Positions 41,627-50,668 of a DNA stretch of 64,000 nucleotides are shown here, in pieces (the first letter of the stretch is position 1; each line of letters opens with the position of its first letter). The DNA is taken from positions 308,898-372,897 of the forward strand of contig NZ_BNJJ01000009.1 in assembly GCF_016587435.1 (NCBI RefSeq). The letters are read 5' to 3'. Origin of the DNA: Dictyobacter formicarum. GTDB lineage: Bacteria > Chloroflexota > Ktedonobacteria > Ktedonobacterales > Ktedonobacteraceae. The translations under genes and the position numbers were made by a program. The notes under the pieces are model-generated. The model did no database searches and was not told the origin of the DNA. It saw nothing but the letters and a program-made list of their open reading frames with translations.

Positions 41627-41807
41627 AGGGAATATCCATCTTTCTCTGCTTCTATTCACACGCTTGTTATTTGTCAACGACGGCGAGCCATGCTCATTGT
41701 TGAGTCTCGTCGCATCCGTGTCACCAGTATGCTGGATCGAGAAGAGTTGAACAATAACCGAAGATAGGCTAGTATAAAAACTACTACCTTTGAAAGAAGA
41801 TGAGTAG

Positions 41808-42686
41808 ATGAATGAGGAACAACGCAGAGTAGAACTGGCACACTTTCTGCGAACACGGCGCGAGCGCCTTTTGCCAGCGCAGTTTCACCTCCCAGATGGG
41901 GGCAGGAGGCGGCGGACGCCAGGTTTGCGACGAGAGGAACTGGCGCACCTTGCTGGGATTGGGCTGACCTGGTATGTCAAACTGGAACAGGGCCAGGATA
42001 TTCAGGTGTCGGCCCAGGTGTTGGAGAGTCTTGCTCGCACGCTCCAACTCACGCCTGACGAGCGAAACTATCTTTTTCTGTTAGCACGTGAGCAGCTTCC
42101 CCTGCCTATCCATACCCCTCTTCCGAACATAAGTGCAGAACTCCAAAACGTCCTGGATGCGCTTCTCCCAAACCCCGCGTTTGTGACGAACGAGCGGCTC
42201 GATATTATTGGCTGGAACCGGACTGCCTCGCGGGTTTTTGCGGATTATGCCTCTTTGCCAGCTTGGGATCGCAATTTGGTGTGGCTCATTTTCACTGATC
42301 CAGGACAACGAAAGCTCTATGTGCAGTGGGAAGAAACGGCCCGGCGCATCCTCGGCCTTTTTCGCGCGAGTGGTGGTCAGCACGCAGATGAGGGTTGGTT
42401 TATTGAGCGCAGAGATCGATTGATGCAAACGAGCAAGGAGTTTCGTACCTGGTGGTTGCGACATGATGTAGGAGAGGAACATCTCAAGCGCAAGGAACTG
42501 GTTCATCCGGACGTCGGCTTACTGGTCGTGCAACCTATGGCCTTGCTCGTTGCGGACGACCCGAATCTCAAACTGTTTCTCTATACGCCGCTTCCCGAAG
42601 CAGAGACGACCAGCAAGCTTACCCAACTTGCGAACAGTCCTGAACAAGCCCATCAAGAAAATCGAGAGAGAACAGCTCCGCCATGA
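41808..42686 (+). CDS. XRE/MmyB-family transcriptional regulator
   Basis: A 292-residue protein: an N-terminal helix-turn-helix (residues 5-85; LRREELAHLAGIGLTWYVKLEQG) and a MmyB-like ligand-binding domain (about 105-270; ERLDIIGWNRTASRVF, NLVWLIF, ELVHPDVG). MmyB-type regulators sense small, perhaps fatty-acid-like, ligands and often control nearby dehydrogenase or hydrolase genes. It is divergent from the VOC/esterase pair, a plausible target. The gap 42687-43027 to the tRNA holds no convincing gene. Confidence 0.9.
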   Translation: MNEEQRRVELAHFLRTRRERLLPAQFHLPDGGRRRRTPGLRREELAHLAGIGLTWYVKLEQGQDIQVSAQVLESLARTLQLTPDERNYLFLLAREQLPLPIHTPLPNISAELQNVLDALLPNPAFVTNERLDIIGWNRTASRVFADYASLPAWDRNLVWLIFTDPGQRKLYVQWEETARRILGLFRASGGQHADEGWFIERRDRLMQTSKEFRTWWLRHDVGEEHLKRKELVHPDVGLLVVQPMALLVADDPNLKLFLYTPLPEAETTSKLTQLANSPEQAHQENRERTAPP

Positions 42687-43027
42687 TTACCAAAAGCGCT
42701 TTCTTTCCGATACTAAATCTTGTGATTAGGACACTCTCTAAGAAAACACAGAGAAAAAAGTCAGATGGTCTTTTTGAGTAGTGCTGAAAAGCGTCGGTGT
42801 TGGCAGTGCGTTTTTTGATGTCTTTTTTGCTCTTTGTTGGCTTATCATCTGGTCTGAGCTATCAGGGTTTTTTCCGTCGCCTGGCGCTTTCCGAGGGACG
42901 GTTTTCTTTTTGTCAGCGTCTTTTTCTTCCACTCGTGCTTCCTGGAGGCAAAAGACGCTACATATCTTTTCCTGGCTCTGCAAGAGGATTGAATGAAAGC
43001 AGAGGATATGCTATCATAGGAGATAGC

Positions 43028-43100
43028 GGGGCTGTAGCTCAGTGGATAGAGCGTCGGTTTCCTAAACCGTGCGTCGGAGGTTCGAGTCCTCTCAGCCCCA
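43028..43100 (+). tRNA. tRNA-Arg (CCU anticodon)
   Basis: A 73-nt cloverleaf. Acceptor GGGGCTG (43028-43034) pairs with CAGCCCC (43093-43099), followed by discriminator A. D-arm AGCTCAGTGGATAGAGC, anticodon loop TTCCTAA with anticodon CCT at 43061-43063, T-arm with GGTTCGAGTCC. CCA is not encoded. Genomic islands often integrate at such genes, and recombinase remnants lie nearby. Confidence 0.95.
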
Positions 43101-43206
43101 CTATCGATAAGCTCAACAATGTAAACCCGCCTCACAAGCCAAAGAAAAACTCTTTTACCGGACACAGCAAGGAACCAGTAAAAGAGCCTTTTTTGGCATT
43201 TTTTGT

Positions 43207-43270
43207 CCAAACCGCATGTCGGAGACGCCTATTTTTAACAGCGTCTTTCAAACTAACCGTGCGTCGGAGA
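43207..43270 (+). repeat. two partial copies of the tRNA-Arg anticodon/variable region
   Basis: CCAAACCGCATGTCGGAGACG (43207-43226) and CTAACCGTGCGTCGGAGA (43253-43270) match the tRNA stretch CTAAACCGTGCGTCGGAG with few differences. They lie 110-170 bp after the tRNA and may be attachment-site relics. Confidence 0.5.
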
Positions 43271-43287
43271 TCTTTCATATGGAGTTG

Positions 43288-43824
43288 TCACTTCCATTGC
43301 ATTGAGATTAATCTTCCAGTGTGCAGGGAAAGTTTAAATTTTCCTCTTCCTAGCGGATCATAACATGGTGGGTATTCTGCCATACCAATAATCTCGTCGC
43401 CTCTAATGGCAGAAATACTAACCCCATCGGCACTTAACTCTTCTGATTTCCAATTCAGGTGCGCACTTTGGCTAAAGCTATAAACCTCCCATAGAGAAGT
43501 AACAAGCATATACTTGTCACCTGGGTAAAGGCTACAATAATATCCCAGGTCAAAGAAGACCTGCCGATGTTCTGTATCCAATGAGATAAAGTAGACGAAA
43601 CATCCGAAGCCAACCACTAACCATTCATGCCACACTTGTGCATCAGCAAAAAGTGATTGTGAGCCATACATATTCAAGAGGCGATAAGGTTTTTCATCAC
43701 ATGAAACGGTACAGTAATAATGAGGTGTGCCAAGTCCCTTTGGGACATCTCCAATGTACAGAGGTTCCATATTTGTCCATGGCCTCTCAATTGTTTTCCT
43801 AAGCTGTGCTTCATAGTGCCTCAA
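43288..43824 (-). CDS. hypothetical protein
   Basis: A 178-residue soluble protein with no TM helix or recognised motif. It is rich in Tyr, Trp and Asp (GFGCFVYFISLDTEHRQVFF, then GYYCSLYPGDKYMLV), in the style of SUKH/immunity-type proteins, but similarity is too weak to name. The TTG start is supported by AAAGGGGG six bases upstream. It lies among integration debris and has a lower G+C feel than its neighbours, which suggests transfer. Confidence 0.6.
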   Translation of the reverse strand: MRHYEAQLRKTIERPWTNMEPLYIGDVPKGLGTPHYYCTVSCDEKPYRLLNMYGSQSLFADAQVWHEWLVVGFGCFVYFISLDTEHRQVFFDLGYYCSLYPGDKYMLVTSLWEVYSFSQSAHLNWKSEELSADGVSISAIRGDEIIGMAEYPPCYDPLGRGKFKLSLHTGRLISMQWK

Positions 43825-43848
43825 GAGTTACCCCCTTTATACAGCGAA

Positions 43849-44013
43849 TTATAATTCATCCAGATCCAAGCGCGCTTTTTTTTGAAATCCCCTCCTAGAT
43901 TTCTTGTACCTGAACATGGTCATCAATGAGTATTCTGACTGATCAGTTCTGGCATCACGGCTACTAAAATCTTTCAGATAGTGCTCTGTAGTACTGACCT
44001 TGCTATGCCCCAT
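43849..44013 (-). pseudogene. tyrosine recombinase/integrase C-terminal remnant 1
   Basis: The minus-strand frame contains MGHSKVSTTEHYLKDF, the end of the catalytic domain of phage-type integrases (H of GHS and the nucleophile Tyr in EHYLK), then a divergent basic tail. The arm-binding and most of the catalytic domain are missing. Its position 0.75 kb from tRNA-Arg fits a decayed island integrase. Confidence 0.65.
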
Positions 44014-44079
44014 GCAAGGCCAGGCGAAGACGACCGAACGGACCAAGGTCTTTCATCGCTTGCCATTTAACTGCACACG

Positions 44080-44595
44080 ATGAGCGATGAACTAAGGCAA
44101 AGTTGGTTAAGGAAAAACCCCGAAAGTTGCTACATAGTTAAACATGGGGATAAGGTCGTCGCCTTCTTCCATCTGCTTCCCTTAAATCATGAAACCTTGA
44201 TGGATTTTATGAACGGTAAAATTCGTGGGTGGGAAATAGACGCAGAGAATGTAGAAACATTCGAGCCAGGAAAGGCGGTTGAATGTCTTGCCATTATTGC
44301 CAGTGAGCCCGATGTCGATGCAACAACAAGAAAACACTATGTTCGCGTTTTAATTAGAGGTCTTACTAACGAGCTGGGTAAATTGGGGCGGAGAGGTGTT
44401 ATCTTATCCAAAGTCTATGCAACAAGTGAAACACCCACAGGCATTGCAATGGCTTTACATGTCGGTATGGAGCAATTTGGGAAGAAGCTAGGAAAGAGGC
44501 TCACATTTGTTCTAGATCCAACCACGTCAGAATCGTTCCTAGTAGATGAGTATAAAAATGGCCTTCATGAATGGAAAAAGGCCAAACCTCTGTAA
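44080..44595 (+). CDS. GNAT-like protein, probably N-terminally truncated
   Basis: A 171-residue protein. Strands such as YIVKHGDKVVAFFHLLPL and VECLAIIASEPD followed by a helix (RKHYVRVLIRGLTNELGKLG) and VILSKVYATSETPTGIAMALHVGMEQ suggest an acyl-CoA N-acyltransferase fold, but the acetyl-CoA loop is not clear. The ATG at 44080 has no RBS, and integrase debris ends just upstream, so the true N-terminus may be lost. A clear terminator follows. Confidence 0.55.
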   Translation: MSDELRQSWLRKNPESCYIVKHGDKVVAFFHLLPLNHETLMDFMNGKIRGWEIDAENVETFEPGKAVECLAIIASEPDVDATTRKHYVRVLIRGLTNELGKLGRRGVILSKVYATSETPTGIAMALHVGMEQFGKKLGKRLTFVLDPTTSESFLVDEYKNGLHEWKKAKPL

Positions 44596-44610
44596 GGGTT
44601 AATTAGAGGT

Positions 44611-44637
44611 AAAAATGCTCCAAATTGGAGCATTTTT
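44611..44637 (+). terminator. intrinsic terminator
   Basis: AAAAATGCTCC (44611-44621) pairs with GGAGCATTTTT (44627-44637) and runs into TTTTTT. Confidence 0.85.
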
Positions 44638-44734
44638 TGTTGTATCTCCGCCATAATAACGTTATAATATGTTTGCAAAATGCAAACAAATGATGCTGCA
44701 GTGAGTGCATCAAACTAAAAGATAGGAGCACATC

Positions 44735-45616
44735 ATGATTCTCATTACTGGAGCAACTGGCCTGAACGGTACGGCACTAGTTAACGAATTCCGAAAACAC
44801 AATGAGCGAGTACGCATACTCACGAGGGACGCTAAGAACGCGAAAATGTTTGAAGATGATCCGAACATTGAAATTGCAGTCGGCGATATGCTCAAGCCAG
44901 AGACACTTGATGACGCACTCAAAGGCGTAGACAAAGCCGTGCTTATATCGACGGCGGACCCGGTAGCAATGGCCGAAACGCAGATATCATTTATCAATGC
45001 TGCCAAAAAGGCGGGCGTACGACACATCGTTAAGCTGTCCTGCCTGAATCCAGATAAAAATAGCCCAGCCCGCTTTTTACGCATGCATGCCGAGATCGAG
45101 AAACACCTCGAGGATTCCGGCATGACATGGACGCATATTCGCCCGGCCCACTTCATGCAAATGTATCTGCTCGATGCACCGACGGTTATCGCGCAGGACT
45201 CATTATTCATCCCTATGGACGACGTGTTCATCGCACCAACTGATGTGCACGATATCGTCAAAGTATTCCATGTCGTGCTGACAACTGAAGGTCATGAAGG
45301 CAAGATTTATGAACTAAGCGGGCCTGACTCGATGACTATGAACGATATTGCTGCGCAGCTTTCCAAGGCACTTGGGAGAACTATCCACTACGTCAACGTC
45401 ACACCTGAACAGGAGCGACAGCAACTCGTCTCGTTCGGTATGCCGGAGCAGTTGGCGGATGCTGTGAACGAACTTTACCGTGAGCGACGCAAGGGCTCTG
45501 AGTCGAAAGTACTCCTTGAGACACATAAACTGTTTGGTATCCGGCCAACTACATTTGCCGAATTTGTAGCGCAGAATGTGGAAGTATTTAAGGGTACTCA
45601 AACTGCTCACTCATAA
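44735..45616 (+). CDS. NmrA-like NAD(P)-binding protein (QorB-type SDR)
   Basis: A 293-residue atypical SDR with ILITGATGLNGTALV at the N-terminus, HIVKLSCL and WTHIRPAHFMQ. It is typical of NmrA/QorB-type quinone or redox-sensing proteins, which lack the catalytic Tyr-Lys pair. An HxlR regulator gene follows in the same direction; NmrA/HxlR pairs often respond to quinone or aldehyde stress. GATAGGAG precedes the ATG. Confidence 0.88.
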   Translation: MILITGATGLNGTALVNEFRKHNERVRILTRDAKNAKMFEDDPNIEIAVGDMLKPETLDDALKGVDKAVLISTADPVAMAETQISFINAAKKAGVRHIVKLSCLNPDKNSPARFLRMHAEIEKHLEDSGMTWTHIRPAHFMQMYLLDAPTVIAQDSLFIPMDDVFIAPTDVHDIVKVFHVVLTTEGHEGKIYELSGPDSMTMNDIAAQLSKALGRTIHYVNVTPEQERQQLVSFGMPEQLADAVNELYRERRKGSESKVLLETHKLFGIRPTTFAEFVAQNVEVFKGTQTAHS

Positions 45617-45641
45617 AATCGACCATTAGGTTTGATATGCA

Positions 45642-45674
45642 AGAATCAGCCCGACATTTAGTAGGGCTGATTCT
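45642..45674 (+). terminator. hairpin terminator between NmrA and HxlR genes
   Basis: AGAATCAGCCC (45642-45652) pairs with GGGCTGATTCT (45664-45674); no long U-run follows. Confidence 0.65.
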
Positions 45675-45728
45675 TCAGTGGGATCGAGTGTTTCCATACT
45701 TTTAAACCGTAGCAAAGGAACAAAGGGG

Positions 45729-46226
45729 ATGAGAGGTCTGCACCCAACAAAACAGGGGTTCCAAATGCAAAAGAATCAACCCAGGTCTGACTGTCCTATT
45801 AACTTCGCACTTGAGATCTTCGGCGATAAGTGGACGCTGCTTATTGTGCGCGACATTGTCTATGCCGGCAAAAGGACGCACGGGGAATTCTTGAAATCAG
45901 ACGAGCGTATTGCGACGAATATCCTGGCCGACCGTTTAGCACGGCTTGAATGCCAAGGAATTATCACGAAGGCTGCCGATCCAAAGGATAAACGCCGCGA
46001 GATTTTTTCTTTAACTGAGGAAGGTTTAGCGCTTATTCCGTTACTGCTCGACCTTCAGTCATGGAGCAATGTATTTGGGCCAGCATACATCGGCCGGAGC
46101 GCGACTCTTGAAGCTGCACTCAAAAAGGATAGAGAAAAAGTTATATCAGATATAACTGACAGCGTACGACATGGCGGCTTTATGTTCGCGAACGCAGAGT
46201 GGTTCCCACCTCGGAAGGCGCAATAG
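45729..46226 (+). CDS. HxlR-family winged-helix regulator
   Basis: A 165-residue regulator. The signature Cys lies in SDCPINFALE, followed by IFGDKWTLLIVRDI, the wing and GITKxADPKDKRR-like turn (ITKAADPKDKRREIFSL). HxlR proteins sense electrophiles or redox change through the N-terminal Cys and act as dimers. It probably controls the upstream NmrA-like gene. The ATG at 45729 follows AAAGGA and AAAGGGG; 45678 and 45765 are alternatives. Confidence 0.88.
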   Translation: MRGLHPTKQGFQMQKNQPRSDCPINFALEIFGDKWTLLIVRDIVYAGKRTHGEFLKSDERIATNILADRLARLECQGIITKAADPKDKRREIFSLTEEGLALIPLLLDLQSWSNVFGPAYIGRSATLEAALKKDREKVISDITDSVRHGGFMFANAEWFPPRKAQ

Positions 46227-46300
46227 CAATTAGGTAATCCAATCCAGGGAGGGCTAGTGCCTGTTAGTAATTCGATGTCGAGAAAGTGGTAAAATGAAGG

Positions 46301-46465
46301 ATGACTCCTTCACGAAACCCCTATCCGACCGATGTGAACGACGAAGAATGGGCTGATCGCGCGCTCCGTATCTGCTCCTGTTGCCCGAAGATGCCGGACA
46401 GCGCACGCACAGCCTGCGCGAAGTGTTCAATGGCTTGCGCTGGATCGTGCGGGCGGGCGTTTCCA
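46301..46465 (+). pseudogene. IS5/IS4-type transposase N-terminal remnant, frameshifted
   Basis: The start reads NPYPTDVNDEEWADRA, then a +1 shift leads to LLPEDAGQRTHSLREVFNGL and RWIVRAG. Together they match the typical start of IS5-group transposases (YPSDLTDxEW...LLP...). The DDE domain is absent. GGGCTAGTGCCTGTTAGTAA (46253-46272) may be the left end. It lies against the end of the aminopeptidase gene. Confidence 0.65.
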
Positions 46466-46475
46466 CTGCTGCCGC

Positions 46476-47576
46476 TCACACGAGAATCTGTCCATCTTTC
46501 AGGAAGAGCGTCTCATCGACCCACACCTCGCCCGCCGTGCGCACGTCACAGATCATATCCCAGTGGATCGCTGAGCGGTTGAGGCCCCCAGTCCCTGGGA
46601 GACTGTTGCCCAGCGCCAGGTGAATGGTTCCGCCCATTTTTTCATCGAAGAGGATATGCCGGGTCGTGTGGGTAATACCTCGGTTATTGCCAAAGGCAAA
46701 TTCCCCCAGGAAACGGGCGCCCTCATCCAGATCGAGCATGCCCAGCAGGTACGCCTCTTGCTGGTTCGCACTGGCTTCGACCACTTTGCCATCCTGGAAA
46801 ACCAGGCGGATGCCCTCGACCACGCGCTCATCAAAGGTTGAGGGCAGGAAACGGATCACCCCGTTCGCGCTGGTTTCGACCGGGCCCGTGAACACCTCAC
46901 CACCAGGGAAGTTTCGTGTGCCGCCATCACTCATAACGCGCCGGCCTTTGATCGAGAGGGTCAGGTCCGTCCCTTCCCCCAGGATATGCACCCGGTCATG
47001 TCCCTGGAGCCACTCAATCAAGCGCTGTTGCTGGGCTTCCAACTCTTGCCAGCGCGCGATCGGGTCTGGATCATTCAGCAAGCACGCCTCACACACAAAC
47101 TCCTCGAAGGCGCTGAGCGACATCCTGGCGTTCTGTGCATACGCCTGGGTGGGATAGAGCGTTAGACACCAGCGAAATCCCTCTGACTGCTCGCGCTGCC
47201 GAAACGTGGCGTAGATGGATTGGAGGGCCTGTTTCCGTCTGGCTGCGCGGGTGGGATCAATGCCGGAAAGCCCACAGGTGTTCTCACTGGAGTGAATGAA
47301 CAGGCGTGCGTCCACCCGCTCTGCCATCGTCTGATGCATGGGCGAGAGCCAGTTGAGTTGCTGATCGTTTCCCCCCTGGAAGAGCAGTTCGTCAAGCGTT
47401 TCCAGATTGAGAAAGGGAACCGGGTGTGCTCCGATGTGCAGGGCTTCCCGGTAGACAGCCTCAATGAGTGGGGCCGCAGCGGGTGTTGCCTCAATGGCCA
47501 GGATCTCGCCTGCTTTGAGGGCAAGCGAGTAGTGGACCAGTGTATGAGCCCAACGGTGGAGACGAATATCGTGCAT
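46476..47576 (-). CDS. M29-family (thermophilic) aminopeptidase
   Basis: A 366-residue enzyme. Metal-site and family segments are GEGTDLTLSIKG, FPGGEVFTGPVE, FLGEFAFGNN, THTTRHILFDEKMGGTIHLALG and HWDMICD. M29 peptidases (AmpS, PepS) release N-terminal residues from peptides with a two-metal site and are about 370-410 residues long, so the protein seems complete. AAAGGATG precedes the ATG. The EamA gene ends 6 bp upstream, so they form an operon. The 3' end touches an IS remnant. Confidence 0.9.
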   Translation of the reverse strand: MHDIRLHRWAHTLVHYSLALKAGEILAIEATPAAAPLIEAVYREALHIGAHPVPFLNLETLDELLFQGGNDQQLNWLSPMHQTMAERVDARLFIHSSENTCGLSGIDPTRAARRKQALQSIYATFRQREQSEGFRWCLTLYPTQAYAQNARMSLSAFEEFVCEACLLNDPDPIARWQELEAQQQRLIEWLQGHDRVHILGEGTDLTLSIKGRRVMSDGGTRNFPGGEVFTGPVETSANGVIRFLPSTFDERVVEGIRLVFQDGKVVEASANQQEAYLLGMLDLDEGARFLGEFAFGNNRGITHTTRHILFDEKMGGTIHLALGNSLPGTGGLNRSAIHWDMICDVRTAGEVWVDETLFLKDGQILV

Positions 47577-47582
47577 GAGAAA

Positions 47583-48578
47583 TCATCCTTTCTTTTTAAG
47601 AAGAGACACGCTGTCTTTTTGCTGTTCTGTTTTGCCGTCCAGACTTTCAAGCTGTTCTGCTCGGCTCCGATGAATCTGGCCAGATGCGTGCTTGTTCTGT
47701 GGCTGCTCTGATGGTTTCCCAAAACGGAGACCAGTGACTAGGCCTGCTCCGCCGAGGATCAAGCCACAGCCTAGACCTGTTCCCCAACTCACTCCTTCGC
47801 CCAGGAAGATCAGGCCCCAGAGAACCCCAAAGATGGGGACAAGAAAGTTGACCATCAGCGCGTTGGTCGGACCCGCGTGCGCAATGAGCCAGAAATAGAA
47901 CTGGTACGCGACAGCGGTACACACCAGGGCGAGCGCGGCCACAGCGAGCAAAATGGGAAAGGTTGGAACATGCAGCGGTGGTGAAACAGCCGTCAGGGGT
48001 AACAGAAAGAGGCTGGCGCCGAGCTGGCTACAGGTGGCAACTGCCAGAGGGCTTGCCCCACCGGCATAGACCTTGATATAGCTGCTCGCAAAACCATAGC
48101 ACGCAGCCGCGGCCAGAGCGGCGACAAGCGAGAGCACCAGGGTTATGGAAAACGGGATGGTGCTCCACCCAACCAGGACAACGACCCCAAGCAGCCCAAG
48201 CAGAAGGCCGATCCCCTTTTTCGTGGTCAGGGTTTCTTTTGTCCAGACAGCGGCGATGCCCGCCCCAAACAGGGGGCCAGTCGCATTCAGGATGGCGGCG
48301 AGCCCTGCGGTGAGATGCAACTCCGCCAGGGCGAAGAGCGTAAAAGGGATCGCCGAGTTCACGATGCCAATGACGAGATAGTGTCGCCACCGTTCACGCA
48401 GATCCAGGCGGGTATGTGAGAGCCGCGAAAGACCCAGGAGAACGAGTCCCGCGAGGAGCACACGGATCTCCATGAGCACGATTGGTCCGAGGACTGATGC
48501 GGCTACACGGATCAGTAGAAATGATCCTCCCCAGATTGCGGAGAGCACCAGCAAGGCAGCTCCGCTCTTTCTGTGCAT
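47583..48578 (-). CDS. EamA/DMT-family exporter
   Basis: A 331-residue protein with ten TM helices in two EamA repeats (AIWGGSFLLIRVA; PIFGVLWGLIFLGEGV) and a hydrophilic C-terminal tail of about 40 residues rich in Gln/Lys/Ser. An Lrp/AsnC regulator gene is divergent and an aminopeptidase is co-directional 6 bp on, which suggests export of amino acids or their analogues. AAAGGAAC precedes the ATG. Confidence 0.9.
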   Translation of the reverse strand: MHRKSGAALLVLSAIWGGSFLLIRVAASVLGPIVLMEIRVLLAGLVLLGLSRLSHTRLDLRERWRHYLVIGIVNSAIPFTLFALAELHLTAGLAAILNATGPLFGAGIAAVWTKETLTTKKGIGLLLGLLGVVVLVGWSTIPFSITLVLSLVAALAAAACYGFASSYIKVYAGGASPLAVATCSQLGASLFLLPLTAVSPPLHVPTFPILLAVAALALVCTAVAYQFYFWLIAHAGPTNALMVNFLVPIFGVLWGLIFLGEGVSWGTGLGCGLILGGAGLVTGLRFGKPSEQPQNKHASGQIHRSRAEQLESLDGKTEQQKDSVSLLKKKG

Positions 48579-48727
48579 ACCTTTGTTCCTTTCGTCGATA
48601 AAGTCTTTCCTGATGCTTGCCTCTCTCCATCAGGTGCTGGTATTATACAGGCGTCTTCTGGGAAAACAGAGAGGAAAAGCAAGACAAAACTCCCTTTCTG
48701 GTTGAAAAATGAAAGGTAAATGGGTAT

Positions 48728-49249
48728 ATGGCATTGGAAATTGAGAAGTTGCTGGATGAGACTGGATGGAAATTGCTCCAGGAATTACAAGAGAACGCTC
48801 GTCTCTCATATAGTGAACTGGGTCAGCGCGTGGGCCTCTCCTCAACCGCGGTGGCAGAGCGGATTCATCGCATGGAGGAGGCGGGGATCATTGCCGGCTA
48901 TCATGCCGAGGTCGATCTGGCAAAAGTCGGCCTGCCAGTCCTGGCGATTATTCGGCTGAAAGGGGTGGTTGGTCAGAACTGCCTGCGGGTAGCAGATGTA
49001 GCGCGTACGATTCCGGAAGTCGTTGAATGTTATCGGGTCAGTGGGAGTGATATGCTGGTCATCAAAGCCGTAGCGGCTTCGATTGATCACCTGGAAACCA
49101 TCGTGAATCGGCTCAATCAGTATGGTCTTCCCTCCACCTCGTTTGTCTTCTCCCATCCCATGCAGCGGCGCACCATCACTCAGGAGATGGTCAAGCGAGG
49201 GACAGAGCAGGAGAACATGCTCATGCAGATCCCAGCCCAGGATCGGTGA
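48728..49249 (+). CDS. Lrp/AsnC-family regulator
   Basis: A 173-residue regulator. The helix-turn-helix (LLQELQENARLSYSELGQRV..SSTAVAERI) is followed by an RAM/ligand-binding domain (VVECYRVSGSDMLVIKAVA). Lrp proteins sense amino acids and control transport and catabolism. The divergent EamA-aminopeptidase operon, 150 bp away, is the obvious target. RBS is weak (AAAGGT). Confidence 0.9.
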   Translation: MALEIEKLLDETGWKLLQELQENARLSYSELGQRVGLSSTAVAERIHRMEEAGIIAGYHAEVDLAKVGLPVLAIIRLKGVVGQNCLRVADVARTIPEVVECYRVSGSDMLVIKAVAASIDHLETIVNRLNQYGLPSTSFVFSHPMQRRTITQEMVKRGTEQENMLMQIPAQDR

Positions 49250-49590
49250 TGGGGAAATCAGGAATGCGCACCGAGAGCTTGTTGTCCGCTTCACGCAAGC
49301 ATCGAAGACGCATTCCTCTGAGGTTTTCTCGCTCGTTGCGCATCCCGTGGGAAAAAACAGGTGGAAGAAACCCTTGAGTGTTTGATTGGTCACCCATTCT
49401 GAGGAGCAGGTGTAGAACGAAAAGAAACTCGTTCTCATATAAATAAAGTTGTTCCCAAATGGCGGCAAAAGCCGGAAAGAAATGCAGGGCTCCGGCCTCT
49501 TCACCACACGAATAGCTGTCGTTTGAGAACAACTCTATTTTGACCGCTATGCTCGATCAGCAGTCACATCAGAAGAAATGAGAGTTCTTC
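49250..49590. other. gap without recognised gene
   Basis: Contains short open frames only. No strong hairpin, repeat or gene is visible; it may include eroded insertion DNA given its place in the island. Confidence 0.3.
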
Positions 49591-50169
49591 TCATTCTTGG
49601 ACGACGTTGCCTATCGCTAGGATTTGTGGACTTGGTACAAATTCAACACTATTGTTCATATTATTGGTGGTTATAGCTAGCATCCCTCCCTGCCCCTGTG
49701 TAGCAGTACAATGCACCTCGACCTGATCGCCTCTCTGTAAAAATGCTACGCTCTTAACATCAATGCCGAGTCGAATGCCACTCGTATTGTCGTTATTAAC
49801 TGAGCTCTCGCCTGGGAGTGGGAATTCTCCGCCCTTTTCCCGTTCAGCTACGATGCTGCAACTAACCGTGGTATTAGGACCTGCATTTGTAAAGTCTACC
49901 GAGCCATCAAACCAAATCGCGTACTTGGCGGTCTGCTCTATCCTCAATGTCAGACCGTTGATGTCTGTTGGCCCTCCGTTCACGACGACCGTCGTCGCAC
50001 TACCAGTCGCGAAAAGAATAGGAAGCCTCTCCGGAACGTGCTGAAAGGATTTTTCGCCAGAGGAACCCGTCTGAGACATTGAATGAGCCGAAGCCATGGT
50101 TGGCAAGATGGTAAAACTTACCAGCAGACACAGCATGAGAGCTGCAAACAACATGTGAAGCTTACGCAT
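49591..50169 (-). CDS. secreted hypothetical protein
   Basis: A 192-residue protein with a signal peptide (residues 1-28, hydrophobic core LFAALMLCLLVSFTILP, cleavage near ASAHS), then a beta-rich domain with AKYAIWFDGSVDFTNAGPNT and VSCSIVAERE, and two Cys about 50 residues apart (VSCS, VHCT) that could form a disulphide. No family is recognised. AAGGAG lies 12 bases before the ATG at 50169. It is probably an extracellular protein of the island. Confidence 0.65.
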   Translation of the reverse strand: MRKLHMLFAALMLCLLVSFTILPTMASAHSMSQTGSSGEKSFQHVPERLPILFATGSATTVVVNGGPTDINGLTLRIEQTAKYAIWFDGSVDFTNAGPNTTVSCSIVAEREKGGEFPLPGESSVNNDNTSGIRLGIDVKSVAFLQRGDQVEVHCTATQGQGGMLAITTNNMNNSVEFVPSPQILAIGNVVQE

Positions 50170-50378
50170 AAAAGCTACTTTCTCCTTACTCAAAAGAAAC
50201 CGTTTCAGGAACTCCTGATTTCATTTTTCATGGTAGATAGCAGAAAAACACACATATTTGCATAAGCTGTGCCGTAGTCGTGTTGTCTTTTTCAATCGTA
50301 AGCTTGAGTTTATCAGCCATCATGCCTTATCCTGGCAGTTCTGATGTAGGGAAAAGTGGTTAACAGTTACAATTTGAG

Positions 50379-50590
50379 TTAATTGTGTAGAACATCCGAA
50401 TCCTTACGCGCCGCCCGTTGTTGAAAACTCTTGAGATATTCTTCTGTTACCTCGACACTGCTATGGCCCAGGAGCCGAGAGAGCTTATAGATCTCTCCTC
50501 CCTGTTCCAGGTAAGTACAGGCGAAAGTATGGTGAAAGGTGTGAGCCGAGACGCGAACGCCAGTGATACCAGTACGTTCTTTAATTGGTC
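50379..50590 (-). pseudogene. tyrosine recombinase/integrase C-terminal remnant 2
   Basis: The minus-strand frame reads TGITGVRVSAHTFHHTFACT, KLSRLLGHSSVEVTEEYLK and a basic tail to the TAA at 50379-50381. It is the last third of an integrase: the GHS His and nucleophile Tyr are present, but the HxxR box reads HTFHH, so the catalytic Arg is replaced by His. Stops occur upstream. With remnant 1 at 43.9 kb it brackets the island. Confidence 0.75.
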
Positions 50591-50668
50591 AAGCCCAGAT
50601 TCAATTGAGAGATTGCTGCCCGGAGGAGAGGAGGAGCATGTGGGAGAGACTGGAAGCGTGATCACGTC

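Noticed and set aside
42797..43363. 188-residue plus-strand ORF
   Set aside because: It runs straight through tRNA-Arg and has no recognisable protein features.
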